The notes under the pieces are model-generated. The model was given only the letters and a program-made list of their open reading frames with translations, ran no database searches and was not told the DNA's origin. This document shows, in pieces, positions 1 to 6,840 of a DNA stretch of 34,431 bases. Made by a program: the position numbers and the translations under genes. Each line of letters opens with the position of its first letter. Position 1 is the stretch's first letter. Source of the stretch: JAZSQZ01 sp045538175 (lineage in GTDB: Bacteria > Bacillota > Clostridia > Christensenellales > UBA1242); contig JAZSQZ010000120.1 in the NCBI GenBank assembly GCA_045538175.1, positions 1 to 34,431 of the forward strand, written 5' to 3'.

Positions 1-426
1 ACCACTGCTAAAAAGACAACAAAGAAAACAACTACAAAGAAAACCACAACAAAGAAAGCAGAAAAAGAATTAAGTGCAGAAGACGTAAAGGAAGAATTTG
101 CAGAAATTGTTGAGAAGAAGAAAAAAGAAGTCAAAAAAGCAGTTGACAAAAACGAACCTAAAAAGAAAGAAACAAAAGCAAAGGAGCCTAAAGCACCAAA
201 GGCTGAAAAGGAAGAAAAGGAACCTAAGAAAAAAGCTCTTTCTAAAAAGGCAGATGCACAGTTAGATGCAAAGAAAGCACAAGACGATATTAACGCAATG
301 TTAAATATGGCAATGCCAGGTTCAGTGCCTGAAAAGAAAGCTGAAAACGAAGAAGACGACTTCTTAAGTTCATTAAACAATCTTGTTTCAAAAAACATTG
401 AAACATATGATGACCAAGATGAATAA
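1..426 (+). CDS. C-terminal part of an unknown Lys-rich protein (start outside window)
   Basis: An open frame runs from base 1 to a TAA at 424-426 (141 codons), with no start in the window. The first 20 codons are a low-complexity KTTTKK-type repeat. They are followed by a Lys/Glu/Ala/Pro-rich stretch and a final 50 residues that look more ordered (AQDDINAMLNMAMPG, then an acidic end DDFLSSLNNLV...DDQDE). The Lys-rich repeat resembles nucleic-acid-binding or linker tails, but the globular part is missing, so no function is assigned. A strong hairpin terminator follows 13 bases after the stop, so this is the last gene of its unit. Confidence 0.75.
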   Translation, partial: TTAKKTTKKTTTKKTTTKKAEKELSAEDVKEEFAEIVEKKKKEVKKAVDKNEPKKKETKAKEPKAPKAEKEEKEPKKKALSKKADAQLDAKKAQDDINAMLNMAMPGSVPEKKAENEEDDFLSSLNNLVSKNIETYDDQDE

Positions 427-438
427 TTTACACAAAAT

Positions 439-470
439 AACTCCTAGGTATTGCGCTCCTAGGAGTTTTG
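439..470 (+). terminator. Rho-independent terminator
   Basis: Arms AACTCCTAGG (439-448) and CCTAGGAGTT (458-467) form a perfect 10-bp stem with a 9-base loop, followed by a short T run. The loop contains the TTGCGC that fits as -35 box of the next gene. Confidence 0.75.
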
Positions 471-479
471 TGTTATAAT
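451..479 (+). promoter_or_regulatory. Promoter of the 513-1145 gene, overlapping the terminator
   Basis: TTGCGC (451-456), 17-bp spacer, TATAAT (474-479). The predicted start near 486 leaves a leader of about 27 nt carrying AAGGGGG before the ATG. The descending terminator arm lies in the spacer. Confidence 0.6.
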
Positions 480-512
480 AAGATAAGTTTAAATACTTAA
501 GGGGGAAAATAT

Positions 513-1145
513 ATGTTTACACATAAATCAATGGCAACAACATTTAAACACACAAAGGAAGATGTTGAAGATAGAATTAAATGTGGGGCTGCACTCTATG
601 GATCTGCATCTGCTGAATCAATGGGAATTGCTGACAGTGTTGAAGTAAACCTTTCTAGCAAGTTATTCAAAAAAGGTAGACAAGGTTATCACTATACCGT
701 AACAAGGGAAGAAATTCCTGTTACTTATTATTCACTTATTTCTGCAAGACCTTCTGTTACAGCAGTTTGTTTGGGAGATGCATCAAGAGATGACTTAAAT
801 TTGTTTGCTTGTATGGCAAACCCAGATCTTCTTACTTTACCTATGATTAAAGATGCATTTTTTGGAAGATTAAGTGCTATCCAAGCTGAAGAAGCAGCAG
901 AGGCTGGTGAAGACATGACTGCTATTCACGAAGCAGAAACTGCAGAGTTTGAAGAATTTGTAGGATATATGGAAGACACTCAAGTTCTCCACGGTGCTCA
1001 TTTCCATAAAGATTATTCACCAGAAAAGAAAGCTGCTGGAGAATATCCACAACTTACAGATGTTGCTCTTGAAAGATACAGAGCAGGAAACTATACAGAA
1101 ATTGTTCCACTTGGAATTTCTATGGATGATACTCCAACAGAATAA
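513..1145 (+). CDS. Unknown 210-aa protein
   Basis: I do not recognise a family. The ATG at 513 has a purine-rich AAGGGGG site 7-8 bases upstream and its own TATAAT promoter, so this start is preferred over the internal ATG at 531. The protein appears soluble, with no signal peptide or membrane segment. The N-terminal half (about residues 15-100) has mixed alpha/beta character. The middle (about 110-155) is an Ala/Glu-rich probable helical region (EEAAEAGEDMTAIHEAETAEFEEF), followed by a polar tail ending DDTPTE. It is a single-gene unit with its own promoter and a shared terminator. A structural or lineage-specific protein is possible, but no function can be read from the sequence. Confidence 0.8.
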   Translation: MFTHKSMATTFKHTKEDVEDRIKCGAALYGSASAESMGIADSVEVNLSSKLFKKGRQGYHYTVTREEIPVTYYSLISARPSVTAVCLGDASRDDLNLFACMANPDLLTLPMIKDAFFGRLSAIQAEEAAEAGEDMTAIHEAETAEFEEFVGYMEDTQVLHGAHFHKDYSPEKKAAGEYPQLTDVALERYRAGNYTEIVPLGISMDDTPTE

Positions 1146-1155
1146 TACTTAAAAC

Positions 1156-1187
1156 AAAAAAGACCCAAAGATTTGGGTCTTTTTTTA
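1156..1187. terminator. Bidirectional terminator
   Basis: AAAAAGACCCAA / TTGGGTCTTTTT inverted repeat with A and T tracts on either side. It serves the plus-strand 513-1145 gene and the minus-strand rubrerythrin, whose stop codon (1185-1187) lies inside the T tract. Confidence 0.75.
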
Positions 1188-1781
1188 TTGTGGTTTGTTT
1201 TGGGTGAGTTTAAACTCAAAACTTCCCTTAGGGAAAGAACACAGTGGGCAGTTTTCTGGGGCTTTTTTATCAAAAATCGTAAAACCACATTGTGAACATT
1301 TCCACTCACTTTCGTTTTCTAGGCTGTAAATTGTTTTGTCTTTATATCTATCGTGCAGTTCGTTTAAGGTTTGAAAATGTTCGTGCTCAACTAAGGCAAC
1401 TTGTCTAAAGGTTAGGGCGACATCTTCAAATCCTTCGTCTTCGGCAATACTTGCAAAACTAGGGTAGATGGAAACATTTTCAGATTTTTCGTTATGGGCA
1501 GAATGCTCTAACATTTCACAAAGAGTGCCACCTCGATAAGGATAACCTGCTGTTATTTCTATATTTTCGGCACTTCCTTTTGCATGTTTTTGTATAAGGT
1601 CCCAAAACAATTTTGCGTGTGTCATTTCTTGTTTTGCAAGGGATTTCATAAGTGATTTAAGGTATGCTTGTTTTTCGCTTTCGGCAGTTTGTGCAATAAA
1701 CTGATATCTGGCCCCTGCTTGACACTCTCCGGCAAAGGCTCGGGCTAGATTTTTTGCTGTTTTTGATTCTTTAAAGTTCAT
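1185..1781 (-). CDS. rbr: Rubrerythrin
   Basis: Rubrerythrin is a cytosolic NAD(P)H-linked peroxidase that protects anaerobes from hydrogen peroxide. The 198-aa product starts with MNFKESKTAKNLARAFAGE, the family's usual N-terminus. It has a ferritin-like four-helix domain with the di-iron ligand motifs (ExxH in QEMTHAK, EHEHF) and a C-terminal rubredoxin-type site with two CxxC pairs (CSQCGF and CPLCSF). The start at 1781 is chosen because AAAGGAG lies 7 bases upstream. The frame is open for another 29 codons upstream, but that Lys/Asn/Phe-rich extension is not family-like and would place the SD inside the gene. It is a monocistronic minus-strand gene convergent with its left neighbour. Confidence 0.95.
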   Translation of the reverse strand: MNFKESKTAKNLARAFAGECQAGARYQFIAQTAESEKQAYLKSLMKSLAKQEMTHAKLFWDLIQKHAKGSAENIEITAGYPYRGGTLCEMLEHSAHNEKSENVSIYPSFASIAEDEGFEDVALTFRQVALVEHEHFQTLNELHDRYKDKTIYSLENESEWKCSQCGFTIFDKKAPENCPLCSFPKGSFEFKLTQNKPQ

Positions 1782-1886
1782 AAAATTCTCCTTTGCATAA
1801 TTTTGAACAAAACTAAAGTTTTTATACAAAAAATCATTAAACTTTGATGGTTTTTTGTTTTTTTTCACAAACTAAGCATAATTCGT

Positions 1887-1915
1887 TTGCCAAAAAAAAG
1901 TAATTTGTTTAAAAT
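1887..1915 (+). promoter_or_regulatory. Promoter of the 1937-3651 unit
   Basis: TTGCCA (1887-1892), 17-bp spacer, TAAAAT (1910-1915). The predicted RNA start near 1922 directly precedes the GGAGG SD. Confidence 0.65.
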
Positions 1916-1936
1916 GTATTTGGCGGAGGTTGTTTT

Positions 1937-2695
1937 ATGCTTGATGTTTTAAAAACTGAAAGAAGATATATGGTTTTTGATGCCAACACTTTTTCACATT
2001 TTATAAGGGAGTGTAGGGGGCTTACCACATACACTTTGGATAAACCAGAGTTCTGCACAATCACCGATGTTTATATGGACAACGACAAAAAGATTTTAGA
2101 GCAAAATGAGTTGTTGTTAAGAAAGAGAATTATCGGCAATAAAGCAATTTTAAGAATTAAAAGATTGCACCCAAACCCACAACTCTTTTATTCAGATAAC
2201 CTAAGAGCACACGAGAGAGAAAAAGAGATAAACCCAAGGGATAAATTGTCAAAACACTTTTTCTTTTTGAACAATGCCCTAAACTCAATGTTTACAAATA
2301 CTTTGAAATTTGACCCTGATAAGTTGTTTGAACAAATGCAAGTTACTTTGATTATGAAGATGAGACAAACAAGGTATTTGCTTTTTGGATATGGTGGATT
2401 GAAAGTTGAACTTACAAACCAAAAAATTCAAGTTCAAAACAATATTACCAAAAGAAAGAACAACACAGAACTTATTCAAATCAAACTTTTATCAAATGAT
2501 AATACTTTCCAATTGTTTGAAGATTTTGTTACAAGAATAGAAAAACACTGCAAAGAAATTTTCTATACACAAGACAGCAGATATGATATCGGTCAAAAAG
2601 CAACAAAACCACTTCCAACAAAAGAAGAAAGAAAGAAAATGAAAATCGAAGCCTTAAAAAGAAAGGCTGCAGAAGAAAACGGCGACATCGGCTAA
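1937..2695 (+). CDS. CYTH/VTC-like triphosphate tunnel protein
   Basis: 252 aa. The pattern of charged beta-strands fits the triphosphate tunnel fold: TERRYMV at residues 7-13 (compare ERKY in VTC domains), TDVYMDN at 42-48, LLLRKRI at 58-64, AILRIKR at 69-75 and HEREKEI at 91-97. Later come a helical segment and KVEL/IQIKL strands, then a Lys/Glu-rich tail. Known members hydrolyse or polymerise tri- and polyphosphate with Mg2+. Here the N-terminal ExExK of classical CYTH enzymes is not intact, so the substrate is unknown. GGAGG 9 bases before the ATG supports the start. The next gene begins 14 bases after the stop, so the two are co-transcribed with a nucleoside hydrolase. Family assignment rests on motif pattern only. 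Confidence 0.6.
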   Translation: MLDVLKTERRYMVFDANTFSHFIRECRGLTTYTLDKPEFCTITDVYMDNDKKILEQNELLLRKRIIGNKAILRIKRLHPNPQLFYSDNLRAHEREKEINPRDKLSKHFFFLNNALNSMFTNTLKFDPDKLFEQMQVTLIMKMRQTRYLLFGYGGLKVELTNQKIQVQNNITKRKNNTELIQIKLLSNDNTFQLFEDFVTRIEKHCKEIFYTQDSRYDIGQKATKPLPTKEERKKMKIEALKRKAAEENGDIG

Positions 2696-2709
2696 AGAAA
2701 GGAAGTTTT

Positions 2710-3651
2710 ATGTTATACGAAAATGTTATTGTTGATTGCGACCCAGGGATTGATGATGCAGTTGCGATTTTAAACCTTATAAACACAAGCAATATAAATC
2801 TTAATTTAATCAGCACAGTCAGTGGTAACTTAACTATTGAAGAAACTGTAAAAAACGCACTTAAACTTGTAGATGTTTTTGGAAAACCTGTTGGAAAAGA
2901 ACCACCTGTATCTATCGGTGCTTCAGGTCCACTTGTAAGGCAAGCAGTTTATGCTTCAATGGCACAAGGCTCAACAGGTCTTGGTGGATATCAATTTCCA
3001 GCACCTAAGAGAAAACCTATCGAACTTAAAGGCGAAGATGCAATCTATTATTACTTAAAACAACACGAATTAGAAGGCACAACCTTAATTTGTATCGGTT
3101 CTATGACAAACATCGCAAGATTGTTAACCGAGTATGGCGACGCTGCAAAAATGATTAAAAAAATCGTTTTTATGGGTGGCAGCAAAGACGAAGATGGCAG
3201 CACTGTTCCTTATAGAGAATTCAATGTCGCTTTTGACCCAGAAGCTTTAAAAATTGTTATCAAAAGTGGCGTTCCACTTGTTATGGTTCCTATGGAACTT
3301 GGCCACTTTGCTTTCTTTGATAAAGAAGAAATCGAAAAGATAAGACACGCAAATTCAGTTGGTAAAATTATCGGCAAAATGTTTGATAAATATCATGATT
3401 TCCATATGGGTAAATATGGTGCAGCTGTTCACGATAGTTGCGCTGCCCTATATGTAATTACACCAGAAATTTTTAAGGTTGAAGATGCAAAAATTGCTAT
3501 AAAATATTACAAAAAAGACGACGGCACAGAGTATGGATACATCAAGTGTGAAGTTGGTGCCGAAAAACCAAACGCACAAGTTTGTGTTGACTTAGATATC
3601 GAAACTTTTAAGAAAATTATTTATGGTAATATTTTTAGTTATAATGTATAG
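2710..3651 (+). CDS. Nucleoside hydrolase (IUNH family)
   Basis: 313 aa, the usual family length. It cleaves the N-glycosidic bond of (deoxy)ribonucleosides to base plus ribose in nucleoside salvage. The Ca2+-binding and catalytic N-terminal motif DCDPGIDDA is at residues 9-17. TGLGG is near 89-93, MGG at 155-157, EFNVAFDPEA at 170-179 and the catalytic His-Asp pair VHDS at 240-243. The active site looks complete. Substrate preference (pyrimidine versus purine, RihA/B/C) cannot be decided. SD AAAGGAAG precedes the ATG. It is second in a two-gene unit after the CYTH-like gene and is followed by a hairpin terminator. The stop is TAG, unlike most neighbours. Confidence 0.92.
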   Translation: MLYENVIVDCDPGIDDAVAILNLINTSNINLNLISTVSGNLTIEETVKNALKLVDVFGKPVGKEPPVSIGASGPLVRQAVYASMAQGSTGLGGYQFPAPKRKPIELKGEDAIYYYLKQHELEGTTLICIGSMTNIARLLTEYGDAAKMIKKIVFMGGSKDEDGSTVPYREFNVAFDPEALKIVIKSGVPLVMVPMELGHFAFFDKEEIEKIRHANSVGKIIGKMFDKYHDFHMGKYGAAVHDSCAALYVITPEIFKVEDAKIAIKYYKKDDGTEYGYIKCEVGAEKPNAQVCVDLDIETFKKIIYGNIFSYNV

Positions 3652-3675
3652 ATTTATCTAATTTTTGGTTTTTAC

Positions 3676-3704
3676 TTGTAAATATTTTCAGTTTGTTATA
3701 TATT
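3676..3704 (+). promoter_or_regulatory. Possible promoter for the 3760 operon
   Basis: TTGTAA (3676-3681), 17-bp spacer, TATATT (3699-3704). Transcription would begin near 3711, inside the following hairpin. No promoter fits between the hairpin and the gene. Confidence 0.45.
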
Positions 3705-3707
3705 ATT

Positions 3708-3739
3708 AGCATAGGCAAATGTTTGCTTATGCTTTTTTG
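3708..3739 (+). terminator. Terminator or 5'-end hairpin
   Basis: AGCATAGGC (3708-3716) pairs with GCTTATGCT (3725-3733) around an AAATGTTT loop, followed by TTTTTTG. It ends the nucleoside hydrolase unit, but lies between the only visible promoter and the next gene. Confidence 0.65.
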
Positions 3740-3759
3740 TTGAAAAATTTGGAGGTTAT

Positions 3760-4980
3760 GTGGTTAAGAAAGTTCTAGTATGTCTAATGCTTGTTTTTGT
3801 AACCCTTTTCACATTCGGTTGTGCTAATGTTACTTTCTCTGTAAAATTTGCAGATGGGGCACTTGTACAAGAAATCGTTGTGGACATTGACACAGGCGAT
3901 ATGGACGTGTCTACTCTTACAAAAGTCAAAAACAAAGTTATCGATGTTATGGTTGGATATAATCTTAATATGGAAACTTATTGGAGAGAAAGACGTGCCG
4001 AGTGGGAAGTAAGTGGTGTTGAACAGTTAGAAGAATATCAACTTCTTTACGCCTACTATACGGGTGATACTGAATTGTTTATCGAAAACGGCAAGATTAT
4101 TCTAACAAAAGCTTATGGTAGTATTTACTCATATCTTTTCTACAATTACCCTGACCTTTTTGAAGTTGAAGTGGGGGACGATGGTACAAAGACTTTAAAA
4201 CTTGGAAAAAACTTCCTTGCAGATGTACCACTTGACTCAGACCTAACACAAACAGACGAAACATTTTTAACAAAATATATTCAAGAATGTTTCCCATTAA
4301 ATTACAATGGCGAAACACCTGTCTTTAGATACGATATCTACAAGGCAAAAAGTTCATGGACAGTTTACTCTGGAAAAGAAAACGAACTTTCTCCAACATA
4401 CACTGTCGATATGGCAAAACAAGGCAACAAACTTATCACTTCTCACGAAAATACAAAAAAACCTGTCGAAGTTGATTTGATTATCGAAGAAGGCACAACC
4501 CTAGAAGATGCAATCAAGGCTTGCTTTGCTGATGGAGATGGATATAAGTTTAGTGACGCAAATGTTAAGTATCAATACAAAACTCCATATAAAAGAGTTC
4601 ACTCAAATGCCACAAAGGTCGAAAAGCAAGATAATTACTATGTACACACTTGGGACCTTACAAGTTTTGACGATACAATTACAATCACAAGAAATTATGC
4701 AAATGTTATGATTTGGTATGTTATCGCAATCGCAGCAACTTTTGTAATTGTTGCAATTATGTTTGCAGTTGCATTTATCATAAAAAAGAAAAACACACCT
4801 AAAACACAAGAAATTGTGATTGAAGATAAAGAAGACAAGAAGAAAGAAAAACCAAAAGAAGACAAAAAAGATAAAGACGATAAGCCAAAAGATGATGGCA
4901 AAAAAGAAAATAAGTCAAAAAAAGATGACGATAAAAAGCCACCAAAAAATAAAAATTGGATAGACAGAATTTATGATTAA
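3760..4980 (+). CDS. Membrane-anchored lipoprotein, unknown function
   Basis: 406 aa. The N-terminus is a lipoprotein signal peptide: KK, then a hydrophobic stretch, then TFGC with Cys21 as the likely lipidated residue. A large extracytoplasmic domain of beta-rich character spans about residues 22-310. One transmembrane helix lies at about 315-340 (starting MIWYVIAIAATF). A very Lys/Asp-rich cytoplasmic tail of about 65 residues ends the protein. This lipobox/domain/C-terminal TM order recalls LppM-type proteins, but I cannot confirm the family. The start must be GTG at 3760: the ATG at 3758 overlapping it is in another frame and stops after six codons. SD GGAGG is 4 bases away, which is short. 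It is the first gene of an operon with a small membrane protein, dnaB and alaS. Confidence 0.75.
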   Translation: MVKKVLVCLMLVFVTLFTFGCANVTFSVKFADGALVQEIVVDIDTGDMDVSTLTKVKNKVIDVMVGYNLNMETYWRERRAEWEVSGVEQLEEYQLLYAYYTGDTELFIENGKIILTKAYGSIYSYLFYNYPDLFEVEVGDDGTKTLKLGKNFLADVPLDSDLTQTDETFLTKYIQECFPLNYNGETPVFRYDIYKAKSSWTVYSGKENELSPTYTVDMAKQGNKLITSHENTKKPVEVDLIIEEGTTLEDAIKACFADGDGYKFSDANVKYQYKTPYKRVHSNATKVEKQDNYYVHTWDLTSFDDTITITRNYANVMIWYVIAIAATFVIVAIMFAVAFIIKKKNTPKTQEIVIEDKEDKKKEKPKEDKKDKDDKPKDDGKKENKSKKDDDKKPPKNKNWIDRIYD

Positions 4981-4996
4981 CTAAAAGGAGAAACAA

Positions 4997-5302
4997 ATGT
5001 CAAAAAGAAAACAATACAGACAAGCACAACAAGAAGTGTTTGACGCAAAACTTTTCTACGCGAAAGTTTTAAAAAGATATGGTATAATGCTTGCGATAAC
5101 CGTGCCTATCATAATTGCAGTAAACTTTTTGTTAAGTTATCTTATGCCAGAAACATATAAGGGTGCAGTTGTCTATGTAGTTATTTTTGTTATGTTGTTG
5201 TTGGGATTGTTTTTGACAATTGTTATCTCAAACAACAGAGATAAAAAAGAAGAAGCGAAACCTATAGACAAAAATAAAGAAAGAGACCCTTTTGCAGACT
5301 AA
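4997..5302 (+). CDS. Small membrane protein, two TM segments
   Basis: 101 aa. A basic N-terminus (SKRKQYRQAQQ) is followed by two hydrophobic helices at about residues 31-50 and 59-77, with a short loop containing LMPETYKG, and a charged Lys/Asp/Glu tail. No family recognised. SD AAAGGAG is 7 bases before the ATG. It lies 16 bases after the lipoprotein gene and 16 before dnaB, so it is clearly part of the same transcript. It may form a membrane unit with the preceding lipoprotein; this is inference from position only. Confidence 0.8.
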   Translation: MSKRKQYRQAQQEVFDAKLFYAKVLKRYGIMLAITVPIIIAVNFLLSYLMPETYKGAVVYVVIFVMLLLGLFLTIVISNNRDKKEEAKPIDKNKERDPFAD

Positions 5303-5318
5303 CCCCAAGGAGAAATAA

Positions 5319-6821
5319 ATGGAAAACAAAAATACAAACAAGAAAAAGAGAACTCGTAATACTCGCATGATGCCACACAGCATCGAAGCTGAGCAATCTG
5401 TTTTAGGTTGTTGCTTAATTGACGATAATGTTCCTGTTCAAGTTATGAACAAACTTAAACAAGATGATTATTATACACAAGCCCACCAAACAATTTTTGA
5501 AGCGATGAACAAAATCTATCAAGAAAACAAACCTATCGATTTTGTTACACTTACTGACGAACTTGAAAGAATGGGTGCTATGGAATCAGTCGGTGGAATC
5601 GACTATATCACAACTTTAACAAACATTGTTCCATCTGCTGCAAACTTTATGCACTATGTAAATATTGTAAAAAGAGATTCTGTTTTAAGAAACTTAATCA
5701 AAGCAAGCCAAAACATTATTGAAAAGTCATACGAATATGACGAAGACGGGAAAGATAATGTTTTAGGTTATGCCGAAAAACAAGTTTATGATATTGCAAA
5801 AGACGAAGAAGATAGTGGCCTTACACATATTGGCGAACCATTAAATAATGTTATTGCCAAATTTGATAAAATCGCAAAAGATAAACACGCCTTTAAGGGT
5901 ATTCCTACAGGACTTAAAACTTTAGACAAAGTTACAAACGGTTTGCAAAACAGCGACCTTATTTTCCTTGCGGCGCGTCCTTCTGTTGGTAAAACAAGCT
6001 TAGCGATGAACATTGTTAACTATGCCGCAATTCAAGGCAAAAGAAACTGTGCAGTTTTCTCACTTGAAATGTCAAAAGAGCAACTTGCTCAAAGATCACT
6101 TTGTGGTGTTTCAGGTGTTAATATGAAAAAAGCAATCGACGGAAAACTTACTCCTGAAGATTGGCAAGCCCTTTGGGCAGGTAGCAAGAAGTTAGGAGAA
6201 GCGCAAATCTTTGTTGATGACTCTTCACTTAACACACCGATTGCAATTTTAAACAAATGTAGAAGATTAAAAAGAGAAAAAGGCCTTGACCTTATTATGA
6301 TTGACTACCTTCAACTTATGACAGGTGGCAAAAAAGCCGAAAGCCGTCAAAATGAAGTTAGTGAACTTTCTCGTAACTTAAAAGTCGCCGCAAGAGAACT
6401 TAATGTTCCAATCATTGTTCTATCTCAACTTTCTCGTGAAGTAGAAAAAAGACAAGACCACAGACCTGTCCTATCAGACCTTCGTGAAAGTGGTTCTATC
6501 GAACAAGATGCTGATATCGTTATGTTTATTCATAACCCAAGCAAATACAACGACGTACAAGTTGTTGACGGCGAAAATATGTGCGAACTTATTATCGCAA
6601 AACACAGAAATGGTCAACTTGCAACAATCAAACTTAAATGGATTCCAGAAATTACAACATTCTTAGATTGTGGTTTTGCAACTGAAGATGGCGTTGAAGA
6701 AGAAAAGGTTGAAAAATCTGCTTCTCTTACAAAAATGCCAGAACCTGTTCCACCACCACCAGCACCAGAAGAAGTGACAATGGAAGAAGTTGACATAAAT
6801 GATATTGACGACAAATTTTAA
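5319..6821 (+). CDS. dnaB: Replicative DNA helicase DnaB
   Basis: 500 aa. DnaB is the hexameric ring helicase that unwinds DNA at the replication fork. The N-terminal domain starts with the typical MPHSIEAEQSVLGCCLID (residues 18-35). A RecA-like domain begins at about residue 190 with GIPTGLKTLD, then Walker A ARPSVGKT (219-226), the EMSKEQL region, Walker B LIMIDYLQLM, then LSQLSREVEKR and the SGSIEQDAD motif. A Pro-rich, acidic tail (PEPVPPPPAPEE...) extends past the usual end. SD AAGGAG precedes the ATG. It is third in the operon, 19 bases ahead of alaS. The usual Bacillota neighbours (rplI, gdpP) are absent. Confidence 0.97.
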   Translation: MENKNTNKKKRTRNTRMMPHSIEAEQSVLGCCLIDDNVPVQVMNKLKQDDYYTQAHQTIFEAMNKIYQENKPIDFVTLTDELERMGAMESVGGIDYITTLTNIVPSAANFMHYVNIVKRDSVLRNLIKASQNIIEKSYEYDEDGKDNVLGYAEKQVYDIAKDEEDSGLTHIGEPLNNVIAKFDKIAKDKHAFKGIPTGLKTLDKVTNGLQNSDLIFLAARPSVGKTSLAMNIVNYAAIQGKRNCAVFSLEMSKEQLAQRSLCGVSGVNMKKAIDGKLTPEDWQALWAGSKKLGEAQIFVDDSSLNTPIAILNKCRRLKREKGLDLIMIDYLQLMTGGKKAESRQNEVSELSRNLKVAARELNVPIIVLSQLSREVEKRQDHRPVLSDLRESGSIEQDADIVMFIHNPSKYNDVQVVDGENMCELIIAKHRNGQLATIKLKWIPEITTFLDCGFATEDGVEEEKVEKSASLTKMPEPVPPPPAPEEVTMEEVDINDIDDKF

Positions 6822-6840
6822 TAAATAGGAAAATACAAAA

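Noticed and set aside
1..60. Short AAGAAAACAACT-like repeats as a possible CRISPR or tandem array
   Set aside because: They are in-frame Lys-Thr codon repeats within a coding tail, with no unique spacers.
1782..1868. N-terminal extension of rubrerythrin by 29 residues
   Set aside because: A perfect SD (AAAGGAG) lies just before the internal ATG at 1781, and the family begins at MNFKESKTAKNLA. The extension is low-complexity and overlaps promoter-like sequence.
4603..4996. Minus-strand Cys/Asn- and Ser/Phe-rich frames
   Set aside because: They are antisense to the transmembrane and Lys/Asp-rich tail of the lipoprotein gene and have no SD or promoter.
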